NCBI GenBank assembly: GCA_963735175.1
Contig: CAVTJX010000016.1
Location: forward strand, 620,001 to 684,000
Length of the DNA: 64,000 nucleotides
Direction: 5' to 3'
Source of the DNA: CAVTJX01 sp963735175
Lineage (GTDB): Bacteria > Electryoneota > RPQS01
The first letter of the stretch is position 1; each line of letters opens with the position of its first letter. Below, one piece after another: positions 23,259 to 32,859 of the stretch. The notes under the pieces were generated by a model. That model was not told the DNA's origin. It made no database searches and saw only the letters and a program-made list of their open reading frames with translations. A program made the translations under genes and the position numbers.

Positions 23259-23687
23259 TTACCGTGCTGCGATGATCGCTCCGGCCACGGCGGCGGAGGA
23301 AACCACGGCGCCGACAATGTAGGCCGTCTTATGCGAATTCTTCCACCCCGCGCGATAGCCGTTGCGGTAGCCGCTGTTGAACTCTTCAGAAGCGGCGATT
23401 GCCGGCTTGGCATCGCGGCGCGGCTCGACCACCCACGGCAGCCACAGCAGCGGTACATTGCCGAAACCTGCGAAGAACCAGCCGACTTTGCCCGCATTGC
23501 CCTTGCCCGCCTTCACACCCTCTTCCCAGCCCTGCTCATGCTCGCCCATCAGCCGCGGCGGCGCGTTGCGCACGTCCACAGGTCGCGTCGGTTCCTGCAT
23601 CTGCGCGAACAGGGGCGTGTAGGTCGGCTCCCATGCATAACAGAAGGAAGCCATGCACAACACGAATCCAAACACGATGGCTTTCAT
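23259..23687 (-). CDS. Small secreted protein with glycine-rich hydrophobic C-terminus
   Basis: 142 aa with a signal peptide (MKAIVFGFVLCMASFCYA). The middle has 'GWEEGVKAG' and 'YRNGYRAGWKN', both containing G-x3-G style repeats, and a hydrophobic end 'YIVGAVVSSAAVAGAIIAA' that could be a membrane helix or glycine zipper. Family not recognised. An excellent GGAGG site lies upstream of the ATG at 23687. It follows the aldo/keto reductase by 43 bp in the same direction. Confidence 0.65.
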   Translation of the reverse strand: MKAIVFGFVLCMASFCYAWEPTYTPLFAQMQEPTRPVDVRNAPPRLMGEHEQGWEEGVKAGKGNAGKVGWFFAGFGNVPLLWLPWVVEPRRDAKPAIAASEEFNSGYRNGYRAGWKNSHKTAYIVGAVVSSAAVAGAIIAAR

Positions 23688-23730
23688 CAGATATTCCTCC
23701 GACAGAACTCAGGGTTTGTATGCAGAAGGT

Positions 23731-24719
23731 TCAGCGGTCAATCAGCCGCTGCTGCTTCTCCGTATAGCGCGGCCCGGCAATCGCCTCGGGAGCCAACGCC
23801 TCATCCAATCGTTTCATCTCCGCCTCGCTGAGCTGCAAGTCCGGAGCGGCTATATCTTCCTCGAGATATGTGCGGCGCTTGGTGCCGGGAATCGGCACGA
23901 CATCATCACCCTTGGCGAGCAACCAGGCGAGCGCCACCCGCGAGGGCGTACCATTGTGCAGCGGCAGCGATCTGTCTCACGACATCCGCCGCGCGCATGT
24001 TCGCGTCAAAATTCTGTCCCTGAAAACGCGGATCGTTGCGGCGGTAATCGCCTTCCGGATATTCTTCGGCCCGCTTCACGCTCCCTGCGAGAAAGCCGCG
24101 CCCGAGCGGCGCGAACGGCACCAGCCCGATCTTCAATTCGCGCAGCAAGGGGATAATCTCCGGTTCGAGATTCCGCTCCCATAGCGAGTACTCGCTCTGC
24201 AGCGCGGAAATCGGATGCACGGCATGCGCCCGCCGGATCGTCTTCGTGCCCGCTTCGGACAGCCCCAAGAAGCGCACCTTGCCGACTCGCACCAGATCGG
24301 CCATCGTCCCCACCACGTCTTCAATCGGCACCGCGGGATCAACCCGATGCTGGTAGAGCAGATCAATGTGATCGGTGTTCAGCCGCTTGCAGCGAACCTT
24401 CCACCGCCTCGCGAATATGCGCGGGACGGCTGTTGGCGCCGGACATCTGGCCGTTCTCGATCTGGAAGCCGAACTTGGTGGCGATCACCACCTCGTTCCG
24501 ATGGCCCTGCAGCGCGCGCGCCAGCAATTCCTCGTTCTTGAACGGGCCGTACGCTTCGGCGGTATCAAAGAAGGTGACGCCGAGTTCCAGCGCGCGGTGA
24601 ATGGTAGCGATGGATTCGGGATCGTCCGGTTCGCCATAAGCCCAGCTCATCCCCATGCAGCCAAGCCCCAGCGCGGAAACGATTAACCCGTGTGCGCCCA
24701 ATAAGCGTTTCGCTAACAT
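23731..24719 (-). CDS. Aldo/keto reductase (two frame breaks)
   Basis: About 328 aa NADPH-dependent oxidoreductase with a TIM-barrel fold, of the YhdN/AKR13-like group. Conserved blocks in order: 'LGLGCMGMSWAYG', 'FFDTAEAYGPFKNEELL' (catalytic Asp and Tyr), 'VVIATKFGF' (catalytic Lys), 'LNTDHIDLLYQHRVDP' (catalytic His), 'FLGLSEAG', 'LQSEYSLWER', 'FAPLGRGFL' and 'VVPIPGTKRRTYLEED' (cofactor phosphate site). The frame changes near 24388 and 23958. Downstream of the T9SS propeller gene by 19 bp. Substrate unknown. Confidence 0.9.
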
Positions 24720-24738
24720 CGAGAGTCCTCCGTCCGGC

Positions 24739-26151
24739 CTACTTCAGCAGGACCAACTTCTGCACCATGCGGCTCTTGCCAGATTGTAGCGCCGCAAAGT
24801 AGATCCCCGTACCCATATCCTGTGCATTCAGCGCGACCGTATGGGTTCCGGCAACAAAGTTATCGTCAACCAGCCTGCGTACTTCCCGCCCGAGAATGTC
24901 ATGCAGCGTCAAGACAGCGTGACCCGCTTGCGGCAAAGTGAACGCGAGCACGCTTGATGCATTGAACGGATTCGGGAAGGCGGAAAGGCTCAGCGCCACC
25001 GGGATCGCCGTCATGCACCGGTCCACAGCGCTTGGCCAGCCAACCCGCGTGGCAAAAAACTGCCAGGCTTCCGGGCCGTTGGGCTGGCCTTCTCCGATCC
25101 CGATATAACCGCCTGTCGCGGCTGGGAATACGTCCAAAACGAAGTTTGTGTAGAATGAATTGACGGTGACGCGCCAGATTTCAGTCCCGGTGGCATCGAT
25201 TCCGAGGAGATTTGAATTCGCTGCCAATACAAACCCACCACCCTCACCTTGGCACACACTCGACGTCCAAAGGCTGCCATTCACTGCATACTCTCTATAC
25301 CACAAGCTGTCACCGTTTTGCGAATACGCCGCCACAAAGAGCGCGCTTGGAGTCGAATAAACGAGACCGGAAAGAATGTATGCTCCATTCGGCATCTCAA
25401 GCAGATCTGTTCCTTGCGCTGCGGGTACAGATCTCGTCCACAATACGGTCCCTGCACTGTCGGTCTTCGCCATGACTGCGTCAGGGTGGCCAGCCGCAAT
25501 GATAAAACCCCCATCAAAGGTCTGCGCGATGGCGCTCACCCGAGAATCCAATCCTCCAGAGGTGAAAACATGACGCCAGAGTTCATTCCCTTCAGCATCC
25601 GTCCTTATCAGAAAGCCGGTTTTATCAAACACATCGGAATTGCGAAAATGCATTCCGACCATTGCGTACCCGCCGTCGCGGCAGACTGTGATTCCTAACA
25701 CTTGGTTATCATCGAAGTTCCCGAGGGAAACCGGATTATACATTTTTAGCCACAGTCTGTCCCCGTCGGCGTCCGTTTCCATCAGCATGGGCAGTTTGCC
25801 GCCCGCGCTAACAAATACCATTCCTGCCATTACAAAGCCACCTGTAGGAATCAAAGCGACTGCACGGCAGTTCCACCCGGTGTCGTTTGACGCGGCACCA
25901 ATCCACCGATCCCAAACAACACCTCCAGTTGCGTTCAAGCGCAACAATCGAATCTTCCGCATCCCCCACCCGGAGTCACCGGCCATGACGCAGCCACCGT
26001 CAGGGAGCGCCAGCCCGGAATATCCTACGCCCTTTCCAGCATACAGCCGCGCCCATTGCACGCTGGGGGGTTGAGCAACCACCGGCCCCGCCAGCAACGC
26101 CACGAATACGACGCCAACCAACAATGTACATAACCGCCGGAGTCCGCTCAT
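24739..26151 (-). CDS. Secreted beta-propeller protein with T9SS sorting domain
   Basis: 470 aa in one intact frame. Signal peptide 'LCTLLVGVVFVALLAGPVVAQ'. Blades of about 50-60 residues follow, each with a 'GG-(Y/F)-x-(M/I/L)-x-G' strand and a 'D(A/S)xGxxLW' or 'GDSLWYREY' strand, resembling PQQ/SBBP-type propellers. The C-terminus 'SAFPNPFNASSVLAFTLP' to 'GKSRMVQKLVLLK' is a T9SS type A sorting domain. The start at 26151 is chosen for the GGAGGCG site and signal peptide. It lies 29 bp after lpdA. Confidence 0.85.
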   Translation of the reverse strand: MSGLRRLCTLLVGVVFVALLAGPVVAQPPSVQWARLYAGKGVGYSGLALPDGGCVMAGDSGWGMRKIRLLRLNATGGVVWDRWIGAASNDTGWNCRAVALIPTGGFVMAGMVFVSAGGKLPMLMETDADGDRLWLKMYNPVSLGNFDDNQVLGITVCRDGGYAMVGMHFRNSDVFDKTGFLIRTDAEGNELWRHVFTSGGLDSRVSAIAQTFDGGFIIAAGHPDAVMAKTDSAGTVLWTRSVPAAQGTDLLEMPNGAYILSGLVYSTPSALFVAAYSQNGDSLWYREYAVNGSLWTSSVCQGEGGGFVLAANSNLLGIDATGTEIWRVTVNSFYTNFVLDVFPAATGGYIGIGEGQPNGPEAWQFFATRVGWPSAVDRCMTAIPVALSLSAFPNPFNASSVLAFTLPQAGHAVLTLHDILGREVRRLVDDNFVAGTHTVALNAQDMGTGIYFAALQSGKSRMVQKLVLLK

Positions 26152-26180
26152 TCTCGCCTCCGCGATTGGAAATAAGTTGC

Positions 26181-27602
26181 TTAGGCTCGTCCTAGGTAAT
26201 GAATCGCGTGCCCGTGCGCCATCATCGCCGCTTCCATCACCGCCTCCGTCAGCGTCGGATGCGCGTGAATCGTGTTGTAGAGATCCGCCGCCGTCGCCTT
26301 CAGCGCCTTGGCGAGACACAGCTCGGCGATCATCTCCGTGGCTTCACTGCCCACGATATGCGCGCCGATCAACTGGTCCGTGGCGTCGTCGAAAATCAGC
26401 TTCACAAAACCGTCCGTGTGCCCCGTGGCGTTGGCCTTGCCCGAGGCGGTGAACGGGAACTTGCCCACCTTCACGGCGATGTTGTTGTCCTTGCAGTATT
26501 GCTCGCTGAAACCCACGCTCGCCACCTGCGGCTGGCAATAGGTACAGGACGGGATGGTCGTATAATCGAGCGGGTGCGGATTCTGCCCCGCGATCTGCTC
26601 CACGCAGATGATGCCTTCGTGCGAGGCCACATGCGCGAGCTGCGGCGGACCGATCACGTCGCCGATAGCGTAATAACCGGGCACGTTCGTGCGGTAGAAC
26701 TCATCCACCTTGATAAAATTGCGCTCCAGCGCCACGCCGGTGGATTCAAATCCCCAGCCCGCGATGTTCGCGCCGAAGCCAATGGCGACAAGGCAAACGT
26801 CCGCCGAAAATTCCTGCGAGCCGTCCGCAGCCTTTGCCCGCACAGTCACGCGCTCGCCGGAAACGGTCACACTCTCCACCGGCGTCGAGACATGAATGTC
26901 GATGCCGAGCTTCTTCAGATAGCGCCCGAGGAACGTACTGCTTTCGGGATCTTCAATCGGCAGAATCCGCGGCAGCATTTCGATCACCGTGACTTTCGTT
27001 CCCAGCGCCGCGTAGAAGTAGGCGAACTCGATGCCGATGGCGCCGGCGCCGATGACCACCATCTCCTTGGGCTGCTCGGGCAGGATCATCGCCTCTTTGT
27101 AGGTGATGATCCGCTGGCCGTCGGGCGCGATCCCCGGAATGTTGCGGTTGGTGCTGCCCGTGGCGATAATCATGTGCGTCCCGCGCACCGTGGTCGTCAC
27201 CTGCCCCTGCGGGTCAACGACTTCCGCCGTGCGCTCGCCCACCATGCGGAAGCGGCCCGTCAACCGCTGCACGCCGAGCTTCTTCACCAGATATTCCACA
27301 CCGCCGGAATTCTTTGTGGATACGCCGCGCGACCACGCGATGATCTTCGCCCAGTCCACGCCGTGCGTTTCGGCCAGAATGCCGAGCTGCGGCGCGAGGT
27401 GCTGCACGTCCTGATAGAATTCCGCCGTTTTCAAAAGGGCTTTGGAAGGGATGCAGCCCCAGTTGACACACACGCCGCCGAGCGGCTGCTCGTCAATGAG
27501 GGCCGCCTTCAAGCCGAGCTGCGCGGCGCGAATCGCCGCCACGTAGCCGCCGGGGCCTCCGCCCAGAATCACAAGATCCAGATCCGTTACGGGATTCGCC
27601 AT
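26181..27602 (-). CDS. lpdA: Dihydrolipoyl dehydrogenase
   Basis: 473 aa flavoprotein, E3 of 2-oxoacid dehydrogenase and glycine cleavage complexes, which reoxidises dihydrolipoamide with NAD. FAD site 'GGGPGGYVAAIRAAQLG' (14-30), redox disulfide 'CVNWGC' (Cys45/Cys50), NAD site 'GAGAIGIEFAYFY', and the C-terminal interface 'HAHPTLTEAVMEA' with the catalytic His-Glu pair. No E1 or E2 gene is adjacent, so its partner complex is coded elsewhere. ATG at 27602. Confidence 0.95.
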   Translation of the reverse strand: MANPVTDLDLVILGGGPGGYVAAIRAAQLGLKAALIDEQPLGGVCVNWGCIPSKALLKTAEFYQDVQHLAPQLGILAETHGVDWAKIIAWSRGVSTKNSGGVEYLVKKLGVQRLTGRFRMVGERTAEVVDPQGQVTTTVRGTHMIIATGSTNRNIPGIAPDGQRIITYKEAMILPEQPKEMVVIGAGAIGIEFAYFYAALGTKVTVIEMLPRILPIEDPESSTFLGRYLKKLGIDIHVSTPVESVTVSGERVTVRAKAADGSQEFSADVCLVAIGFGANIAGWGFESTGVALERNFIKVDEFYRTNVPGYYAIGDVIGPPQLAHVASHEGIICVEQIAGQNPHPLDYTTIPSCTYCQPQVASVGFSEQYCKDNNIAVKVGKFPFTASGKANATGHTDGFVKLIFDDATDQLIGAHIVGSEATEMIAELCLAKALKATAADLYNTIHAHPTLTEAVMEAAMMAHGHAIHYLGRA

Positions 27603-27668
27603 CTATCTACCTGTATTCATGTAATTTAATTTCGCAACTCAAAAGGTGACTTTGTCTGGCAATATACC

Positions 27669-27695
27669 AAAGGCTTGCGAAACTCGCAAGCCTTT
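27669..27695. terminator. Terminator between trxB and lpdA
   Basis: Perfect 12-bp stem AAAGGCTTGCGA/TCGCAAGCCTTT with loop AAC and A/T tracts on both sides. It ends the aro-trxB run on the minus strand. Confidence 0.85.
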
Positions 27696-27733
27696 TAGCA
27701 GCCGTAACATTTTGGAACCACTACGGTTTCTGG

Positions 27734-28717
27734 TCAGGCAATCCCGGCCGTCTGCGTCGCCGTGTGCCGCGCGTGAGCATCGGCTTCGAGATAGCGTTCG
27801 GCATCGATCGCCGCCTTGCACCCCGCCCCCGCCGCCGTGATCGCCTGCTTGTAAATGTTGTCGTGCACGTCTCCCGCCACAAACAACCCCGGAACGATCG
27901 TCCGCGAGCTTTCCGGCTCATGCCGCAGAAAGCCGTTCTCGTCCGCGGGTATAAGATTGCTGACCACCTTCGTATTCGGCGAATGCCCAATAGCCACGAA
28001 CACGCCCTCGCAGGGAATCGTGCTGATCTTGCCGGTCTTCACGTTTTCCACCGCCACACCCGACACGCGCATCCCCGTGCCGTCGTCCAGAATTTCTTTG
28101 ACGACGCTGTCCCACACGACTTCAATTTTCGGATGCGAGAGCACACGCTCCTGCATAATCTTCGAGGCGCGGAATTCGTCGCGGCGGTGGATGACAATCA
28201 CCTTCGAGGCGTGATGCGTCAGATACGCCGCCTCCTCCATCGCCGTGTCACCGCCGCCGATTACCGTCACGACTTTCTCGCGGAAGAAAAATCCGTCGCA
28301 CGTCGCGCAGGCCGAAACCCCCTTGCCGCGCAGCCGCGTTTCCGATTCCAACCCGATCCAGCGCGCCGTCGCCCCCGACGCCACGATCACCGCCCGCGCA
28401 TACAGCGGCTCCCCGTAGCCGAGATTGATCCGCAACGGCCGCTCGTCGGCGTCCACCGAGACCGCTTCGTCTTCGATAAACGTCGTGCCGAAACGCGCCG
28501 CCTGCGCCCGGAAGCGCTCCATCAGCGCGGGGCCCTGGATGCCTTCGGGAAATCCCGGATAGTTTTCGACCTCGGTTGTGATCATCAGCTGCCCGCCCGG
28601 TTCGAGGCCGTCGATCACCACCGGTTCGAGATCGGCGCGCCCCGCGTAAATCGCGGCGGTGAGCCCGGCAGTTCCGGAGCCGATGATGACCAGCGAATGT
28701 ACATGCTTCTCGTTCAC
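27734..28717 (-). CDS. trxB: Thioredoxin reductase
   Basis: 327 aa NADPH- and FAD-dependent enzyme that reduces thioredoxin. FAD site 'GSGTAGLTAAIYAGRA' (13-28), active-site disulfide 'CATC' (Cys137/Cys140), NADPH site 'GGGDTAMEEAAYLT', and 'GLFVAGDVHD' near the end. The start is GTG at 28717 preceded by AGGATATT. It lies 38 bp after aroQ, so it may be the last gene of the aro transcript. A short Ala/Thr tail follows the domain. Confidence 0.95.
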   Translation of the reverse strand: MNEKHVHSLVIIGSGTAGLTAAIYAGRADLEPVVIDGLEPGGQLMITTEVENYPGFPEGIQGPALMERFRAQAARFGTTFIEDEAVSVDADERPLRINLGYGEPLYARAVIVASGATARWIGLESETRLRGKGVSACATCDGFFFREKVVTVIGGGDTAMEEAAYLTHHASKVIVIHRRDEFRASKIMQERVLSHPKIEVVWDSVVKEILDDGTGMRVSGVAVENVKTGKISTIPCEGVFVAIGHSPNTKVVSNLIPADENGFLRHEPESSRTIVPGLFVAGDVHDNIYKQAITAAGAGCKAAIDAERYLEADAHARHTATQTAGIA

Positions 28718-28755
28718 GTGAATATCCTGTGGAATTGAATAAAGTGCCGTGTTGT

Positions 28756-29238
28756 TCAGGAGACCCGCTTCCCGAAGGCGAATCCCAGATCGCGGTTCAA
28801 GTCGATCAGGCGGCGGATCGCCTGCTGATAGCCGCTCAGACCCTGCCCCAGAATCTGCGCCGCGCAGACCGGCGCAACCAGCGACGTGCGGCGGAACTCC
28901 TCGCGCAGCGAAATGTCCGTCAGGTGCACTTCGATGGCCGGCACGGTCACGCTCGCCAGCGCGTCGCGAATCGCCACCGACGTATGTGAAAAGCCGCCTG
29001 GGTTGATGACGATGCCGTCCGCCCAGTGCCGCGCGCGCTGCACAAAGTCCACCAGTTCGCCTTCCACGTTGCTCTGGCGGATCAGCAGTTGCAGGCCATG
29101 CTCCGCCGCGTATTCCTGAAGCTGCGCGTCAAACGTCGCGTAATCCGTGGCGCCGTACAACTCCGGTTCGCGCGTTCCCAGCAGATTCAGATTCGGCCCG
29201 TTGACCACCAGCACGCGCAGTTTACGCGGCGCGGACAT
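28756..29238 (-). CDS. aroQ: 3-Dehydroquinate dehydratase, type II
   Basis: 160 aa cytoplasmic dodecamer enzyme that converts 3-dehydroquinate to 3-dehydroshikimate. Motifs: 'NGPNLNLLGTREPELYG' (catalytic Tyr), 'QSNVEGELVDFVQRA', 'NPGGFSHTSVAIRDAL' and 'EVHLTDISLREEFRRTS'. ATG at 29238. As read, the aroB frame runs into it with no stop (GAA GTG ATA ATG); in a neighbouring frame the same bases give TGATAATG, a natural stop-start overlap, so two separate proteins are still likely. Confidence 0.92.
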   Translation of the reverse strand: MSAPRKLRVLVVNGPNLNLLGTREPELYGATDYATFDAQLQEYAAEHGLQLLIRQSNVEGELVDFVQRARHWADGIVINPGGFSHTSVAIRDALASVTVPAIEVHLTDISLREEFRRTSLVAPVCAAQILGQGLSGYQQAIRRLIDLNRDLGFAFGKRVS

Positions 29239-30350
29239 TATCACTTCGCCCTCGCGCAGTTCGCGGCACAACCAGTGCGCGGTTTCGGCGATGCGCTCGA
29301 GCGGAACGTCGGTCGCCACTACCGGCCGGCCCACGCCCTGCAGCAGAATCCAGCGCAGTTTTCCGCTCGCCGCTTTCTTGTCGTGACTGAGCGCTTCCAT
29401 CAGCGCCTCGGCCGTCACCGTCACCGCCGGATAGCCTGCCTGCTCGAGCACACCCTCCATCGCGGCGGCCTCCTCGGGTCCCAGCAAATTCACCGCTTCG
29501 GACAACCGTACCGCCGCGCGCATTCCAAGGAAGACCGCTTCGCCGTGTTTGAAACGCGAATAGCCGGTCACGGCTTCGAGCGCATGGCCAAAGGTGTGCC
29601 CAGATTCAGCAGCCGCCGCAGCCCCGCTTCCTTCTCGTCCTGCGCCACGAGGTCCACTTTCACCGAGGCCGCCAGCGGAATCGCGTGGTGCACGTCCTCG
29701 GCAGGCCAGTGCCGCAAATTCGGACCGAGTCGCTGCGCCAGGTCCCACAGTTCGCCGCCCACCAGCAGCCCGGCTTTTACCACTTCCGCGGAACCCGAGA
29801 GCCACTCGCGTGAATCCAGCGTCTGCAAAACATGCAATGGCGCCAGCACCGCTCGCGGCTGATGAAACGCGCCGATCAGGTTCTTTCCCAGCGGATGATC
29901 GACGCCGGTCTTCCCGCCGATGGCGGCGTCGACCATGCCCAAAAGCGAGGTCGGCACGGCCACCCAATCGACGCCGCGGAAGTAAATCGCGGCGGCAAAG
30001 CCCGCCATGTCGGTGACGACGCCGCCGCCCACGGCCAGCACCAGATCATCGCGCGCGAATTTCTGTCCCGCCAACTCATCGATGATATTGGCGACGCGTC
30101 CGAGCCGCTTGTTTTCCTCGCCCGGCGGAAGAATCACGCGGGAAACGGAGAAACCCTGTTCCTTCAGCGCGCGCGCCAACGCGGGTTCGTAATGCAGCGC
30201 CACACGCTCGTCCGTTACGAGCAGCAGCCGCGGCTGCCGCGCCGCGAACATGTCGCGCAGCTCGGACGCCACCCAATCCACGCCCTCGTCGGCGAAGCTC
30301 ACGGGCAAGGAACGCTCACCCAGGGACAAGTGCAGATCGACGGGTGTCAT
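29239..30350 (-). CDS. aroB: 3-Dehydroquinate synthase (one frame break; reads into aroQ)
   Basis: About 370 aa NAD- and zinc-dependent cyclase converting DAHP to 3-dehydroquinate. Motifs: 'LPPGEENKRL', 'LAVGGGVVTDMAGFAAAIYFRGV', 'VPTSLLGMVDAAIGGKTGVDHPLGKNLIGAFHQP', then after a frame change near 29590 'HTFGHALEAVTGYSRFKHGEAV', which carries metal-binding His residues. ATG at 30350 overlaps the aroK stop as ATGA. The final frame has no stop before aroQ, giving an apparent AroB-AroQ fusion that could be an indel artefact. Confidence 0.9.
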
Positions 30351-30868
30351 GAAGGGGATAATTTGATCAGCAACATCTCGGCGGTTTCGGAAGGCGTGCG
30401 CGCGTCATCGATCTCCAACGTCACGTCGGCGCCGCGGTAACGCGTCTCGCGGCGAGCCAGCATTTCCACCAGGCGCGCGCGCAACTGGTCCCGCGTTGAC
30501 GCGCCCATCAGCAGCGGGCGGTTCCGCTCACGCCACAGGCGCTCCACCAGCGTTTCCAGATCGGCGCGCAGGTACACGAGCCGTCCCGCCCCGCGCACGC
30601 GCTCCCATGTCTCGTCGCGCTCGAGGGCGCCCGCGCCAAGGGCGACAACGCCGTCCAGTCGCTCGACGATCCGGCGCAACGTGTCCGCTTCAAGCTCCCT
30701 GAACGTGGATTCGCCGTAAGCCGCCATGATGGCGCTCACGCTTTCGCCCGCCGTCTGTTCGATCTCCGCGTCCACATCGATAAACGGCACGTCGAGCCGC
30801 AGGGCCAGCTCCGCGCCGATCGTGCTCTTCCCCGCCCCGGTCATTCCCGTTAAAAAAATCAGGCCCAT
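30347..30868 (-). CDS. aroK: Shikimate kinase
   Basis: 173 aa. Phosphorylates shikimate at the 3-hydroxyl with ATP. P-loop 'GMTGAGKS' (8-15), shikimate-binding 'DVDAEIEQ', 'FRELEADTL', 'LGAGAL' (the family's GGG motif is GAG here) and the lid 'RNRPLL'. The start at 30868 lies 10 bp inside the end of aroC and the stop overlaps aroB by 4 bp, so translation is coupled on both sides. Confidence 0.92.
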   Translation of the reverse strand: MGLIFLTGMTGAGKSTIGAELALRLDVPFIDVDAEIEQTAGESVSAIMAAYGESTFRELEADTLRRIVERLDGVVALGAGALERDETWERVRGAGRLVYLRADLETLVERLWRERNRPLLMGASTRDQLRARLVEMLARRETRYRGADVTLEIDDARTPSETAEMLLIKLSPS

Positions 30869-32025
30869 GGCGAAGCGGGCGAAACCTGCATATGTTCGCG
30901 GATTTCCGGCAATGAATCGCCGCCGAATTTTTCTAAGAATGGATTCATCAGCATCAGCAGGCACATGGCCTCGGCCACCACCGCCGCCGCCGGCACCGCG
31001 CACACATCGCTACGCTCGCGGAGGGCTGTGGCCGGTTCACCCGTCGCCAGGTCTACGGTGGCGAGCGGCTGGCCCAGCGTCGAAAGCGGTTTCATCGCTG
31101 CGCGCAGTACCAAGGGCTCACCGGTGCTCATGCCGCCTTCGATGCCTCCGGCGTGATTCGTCTTGCGCTTTACGCCGCCCGCGCCGTCAGGATACAGTCG
31201 ATCATGAACCTCGCTGCCGCGTCGCGCAGCGGAATCTAAACCCAGTCCGATTTCCACCGCCTTGATCGCCGGAATGGACATCAGCGCCGCCGCCAATTGC
31301 GCATCGAGGCGGCGGTCTTCCTGCACATAACTCCCCAGCCCCACCGGCAATCCCGTGACCACCACTTCGAACATTCCGCCCAGGGTATCTCCGGATTCAC
31401 GCGCGACGTCGATCGCCCGCATCATTTCCGCTTCCGCGAGCGCATCGAGACAGCGCAGCGGGCTCGCATCGGCGTGGCCGTTGATATCGCCGAATTGCAC
31501 AGCGCGTGTGTCGACCGCGGCTTGCACGCCGCCGATCTGCACCACGTGGCTGGCCGCGGCAATGCCGAACTCGGCGAAAAATACGCGGCATACCGCGCCC
31601 AGCGCCACACGCATCGCGGTCTCGCGCGCCGACGAGCGCTCAATCACATTGCGGATGTCGCGCTGACCGTATTTCAGCGCGCCGGCGTAATCGGCATGCC
31701 CGGGCCGCGGCGTCGTCAGCGGTTCGCTGCGCTCACTCGCTTGCGGAACCGCGGCACGCATCCGCGTTTCCCAGTTTACCCAATCACGGTTTTCGATCAG
31801 CAACGCAAGCGGCGAACCCAAGGTCTCGCCGTAGCGCACTCCCGAAAGGATGCGCGCCTCGTCGTGCTCGATCTGCATCCGCTCACCGCGGCCATAACCC
31901 ATCTGGCGGCGGCGCAAATCGCGGCGGATATCGTCTTCTGTGAGGGCCAGTCCGGCGGGCAGGCCGTCAAGGATGCCGACCAGACAGCGGCCGTGGCTCT
32001 CGCCGGCCGTCAGGTAGCGAATCAT
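30859..32025 (-). CDS. aroC: Chorismate synthase
   Basis: 388 aa, usual length, intact. Uses reduced FMN to eliminate phosphate from EPSP, giving chorismate. Signatures: 'GESHGRCLVGILDGLPAG' at the N-terminus, 'RPGHADYAGALKYGQRDIRNVIERSSARETAMRVA' in the middle and 'NHAGGIEGGMSTGEPLVLRAAMKP' in the C-terminal half. ATG at 32025 overlaps the aroE stop by 4 bp. Confidence 0.96.
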   Translation of the reverse strand: MIRYLTAGESHGRCLVGILDGLPAGLALTEDDIRRDLRRRQMGYGRGERMQIEHDEARILSGVRYGETLGSPLALLIENRDWVNWETRMRAAVPQASERSEPLTTPRPGHADYAGALKYGQRDIRNVIERSSARETAMRVALGAVCRVFFAEFGIAAASHVVQIGGVQAAVDTRAVQFGDINGHADASPLRCLDALAEAEMMRAIDVARESGDTLGGMFEVVVTGLPVGLGSYVQEDRRLDAQLAAALMSIPAIKAVEIGLGLDSAARRGSEVHDRLYPDGAGGVKRKTNHAGGIEGGMSTGEPLVLRAAMKPLSTLGQPLATVDLATGEPATALRERSDVCAVPAAAVVAEAMCLLMLMNPFLEKFGGDSLPEIREHMQVSPASPWA

Positions 32026-32858
32026 GGTTCTCTCAACTGCGGCAATAACTCCTGCAATGCGCGATCCAGCGGAAACGGTGTTCCGGTCCAGATTTCAAAA
32101 CTCCCGGCCGCCTGCGCCAGCAGCATGACCAGCCCGTTTTCAACATGCGCGCCATTCTGTCGCGCGGCTGCCAGAAACGGTGTCTCAGCGGGTTGATAAT
32201 TCAAATCCATCACCAGCGCCGCGCGGTTGAAACGCAGGGGTGTCGGCAGCGGCAAGCCCGCCATCCGTGCGCCGCCGACGGGTGTCGCCTGCACAACCAA
32301 ATGATAGCGTGACAATTCCTGTGCGGCATCGGCCAGAGACACGAACTTCGGCGACATCGACGAAGTTCCCGCTGCTCGCCAACGCGCCCGCGCACCCTCC
32401 ACGTCGCGCGTGGCGACGGTGACCTCGGTTGCAAGTCCGCCTTCACCCAGTGCCGCGATGACCGCCCGCGCCGCGCCGCCCGTGCCGACGACTAAAGCCG
32501 GCCCGGCTTGTGTTGCCGACGGCAACGCCCGCAGCAGCGCAAAGCGGAATCCGAAAATGTCGGTGTTGTCGCCCCAGATCCGGCCTTCGCGGCGATAAAG
32601 CGTATTTACCGCGCGCGCCTGTCGCGCGCGCGGAGTCGTTTCGTCACACTCTTCGAAGGCTCGCGTCTTGTGCGGCGCCGTCACGTTCAGGCCGTCCCAA
32701 TCGCCGCTGTGCAGGAGCGCCCGCAGTGCGCTGGATGGCAGTTGAAACAGGCGGTACTCGCCGCGCAGCCCCGTCGCATGCAGCGCCCAGTCAAAGATCG
32801 CGGGTGATTGGCTGGCGGTGGATGGATCCCCCACGAGGCCGAAACGATAACATGGCAT
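32022..32858 (-). CDS. aroE: Shikimate dehydrogenase
   Basis: 278 aa, reduces 3-dehydroshikimate with NADPH. Shikimate-binding motif 'GDPSTASQSPAIFDWAL' near the N-terminus, catalytic Lys in 'NVTAPHKTRAF', 'AVNTLYR', nucleotide-binding 'VVGTGGAARAVIAALGEGG', and 'VMDLNYQPAETPFL' near the end. ATG at 32858 lies 1 bp after the aroA stop. Intact frame. Confidence 0.95.
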   Translation of the reverse strand: MPCYRFGLVGDPSTASQSPAIFDWALHATGLRGEYRLFQLPSSALRALLHSGDWDGLNVTAPHKTRAFEECDETTPRARQARAVNTLYRREGRIWGDNTDIFGFRFALLRALPSATQAGPALVVGTGGAARAVIAALGEGGLATEVTVATRDVEGARARWRAAGTSSMSPKFVSLADAAQELSRYHLVVQATPVGGARMAGLPLPTPLRFNRAALVMDLNYQPAETPFLAAARQNGAHVENGLVMLLAQAAGSFEIWTGTPFPLDRALQELLPQLREP

Positions 32859-32859
32859 C

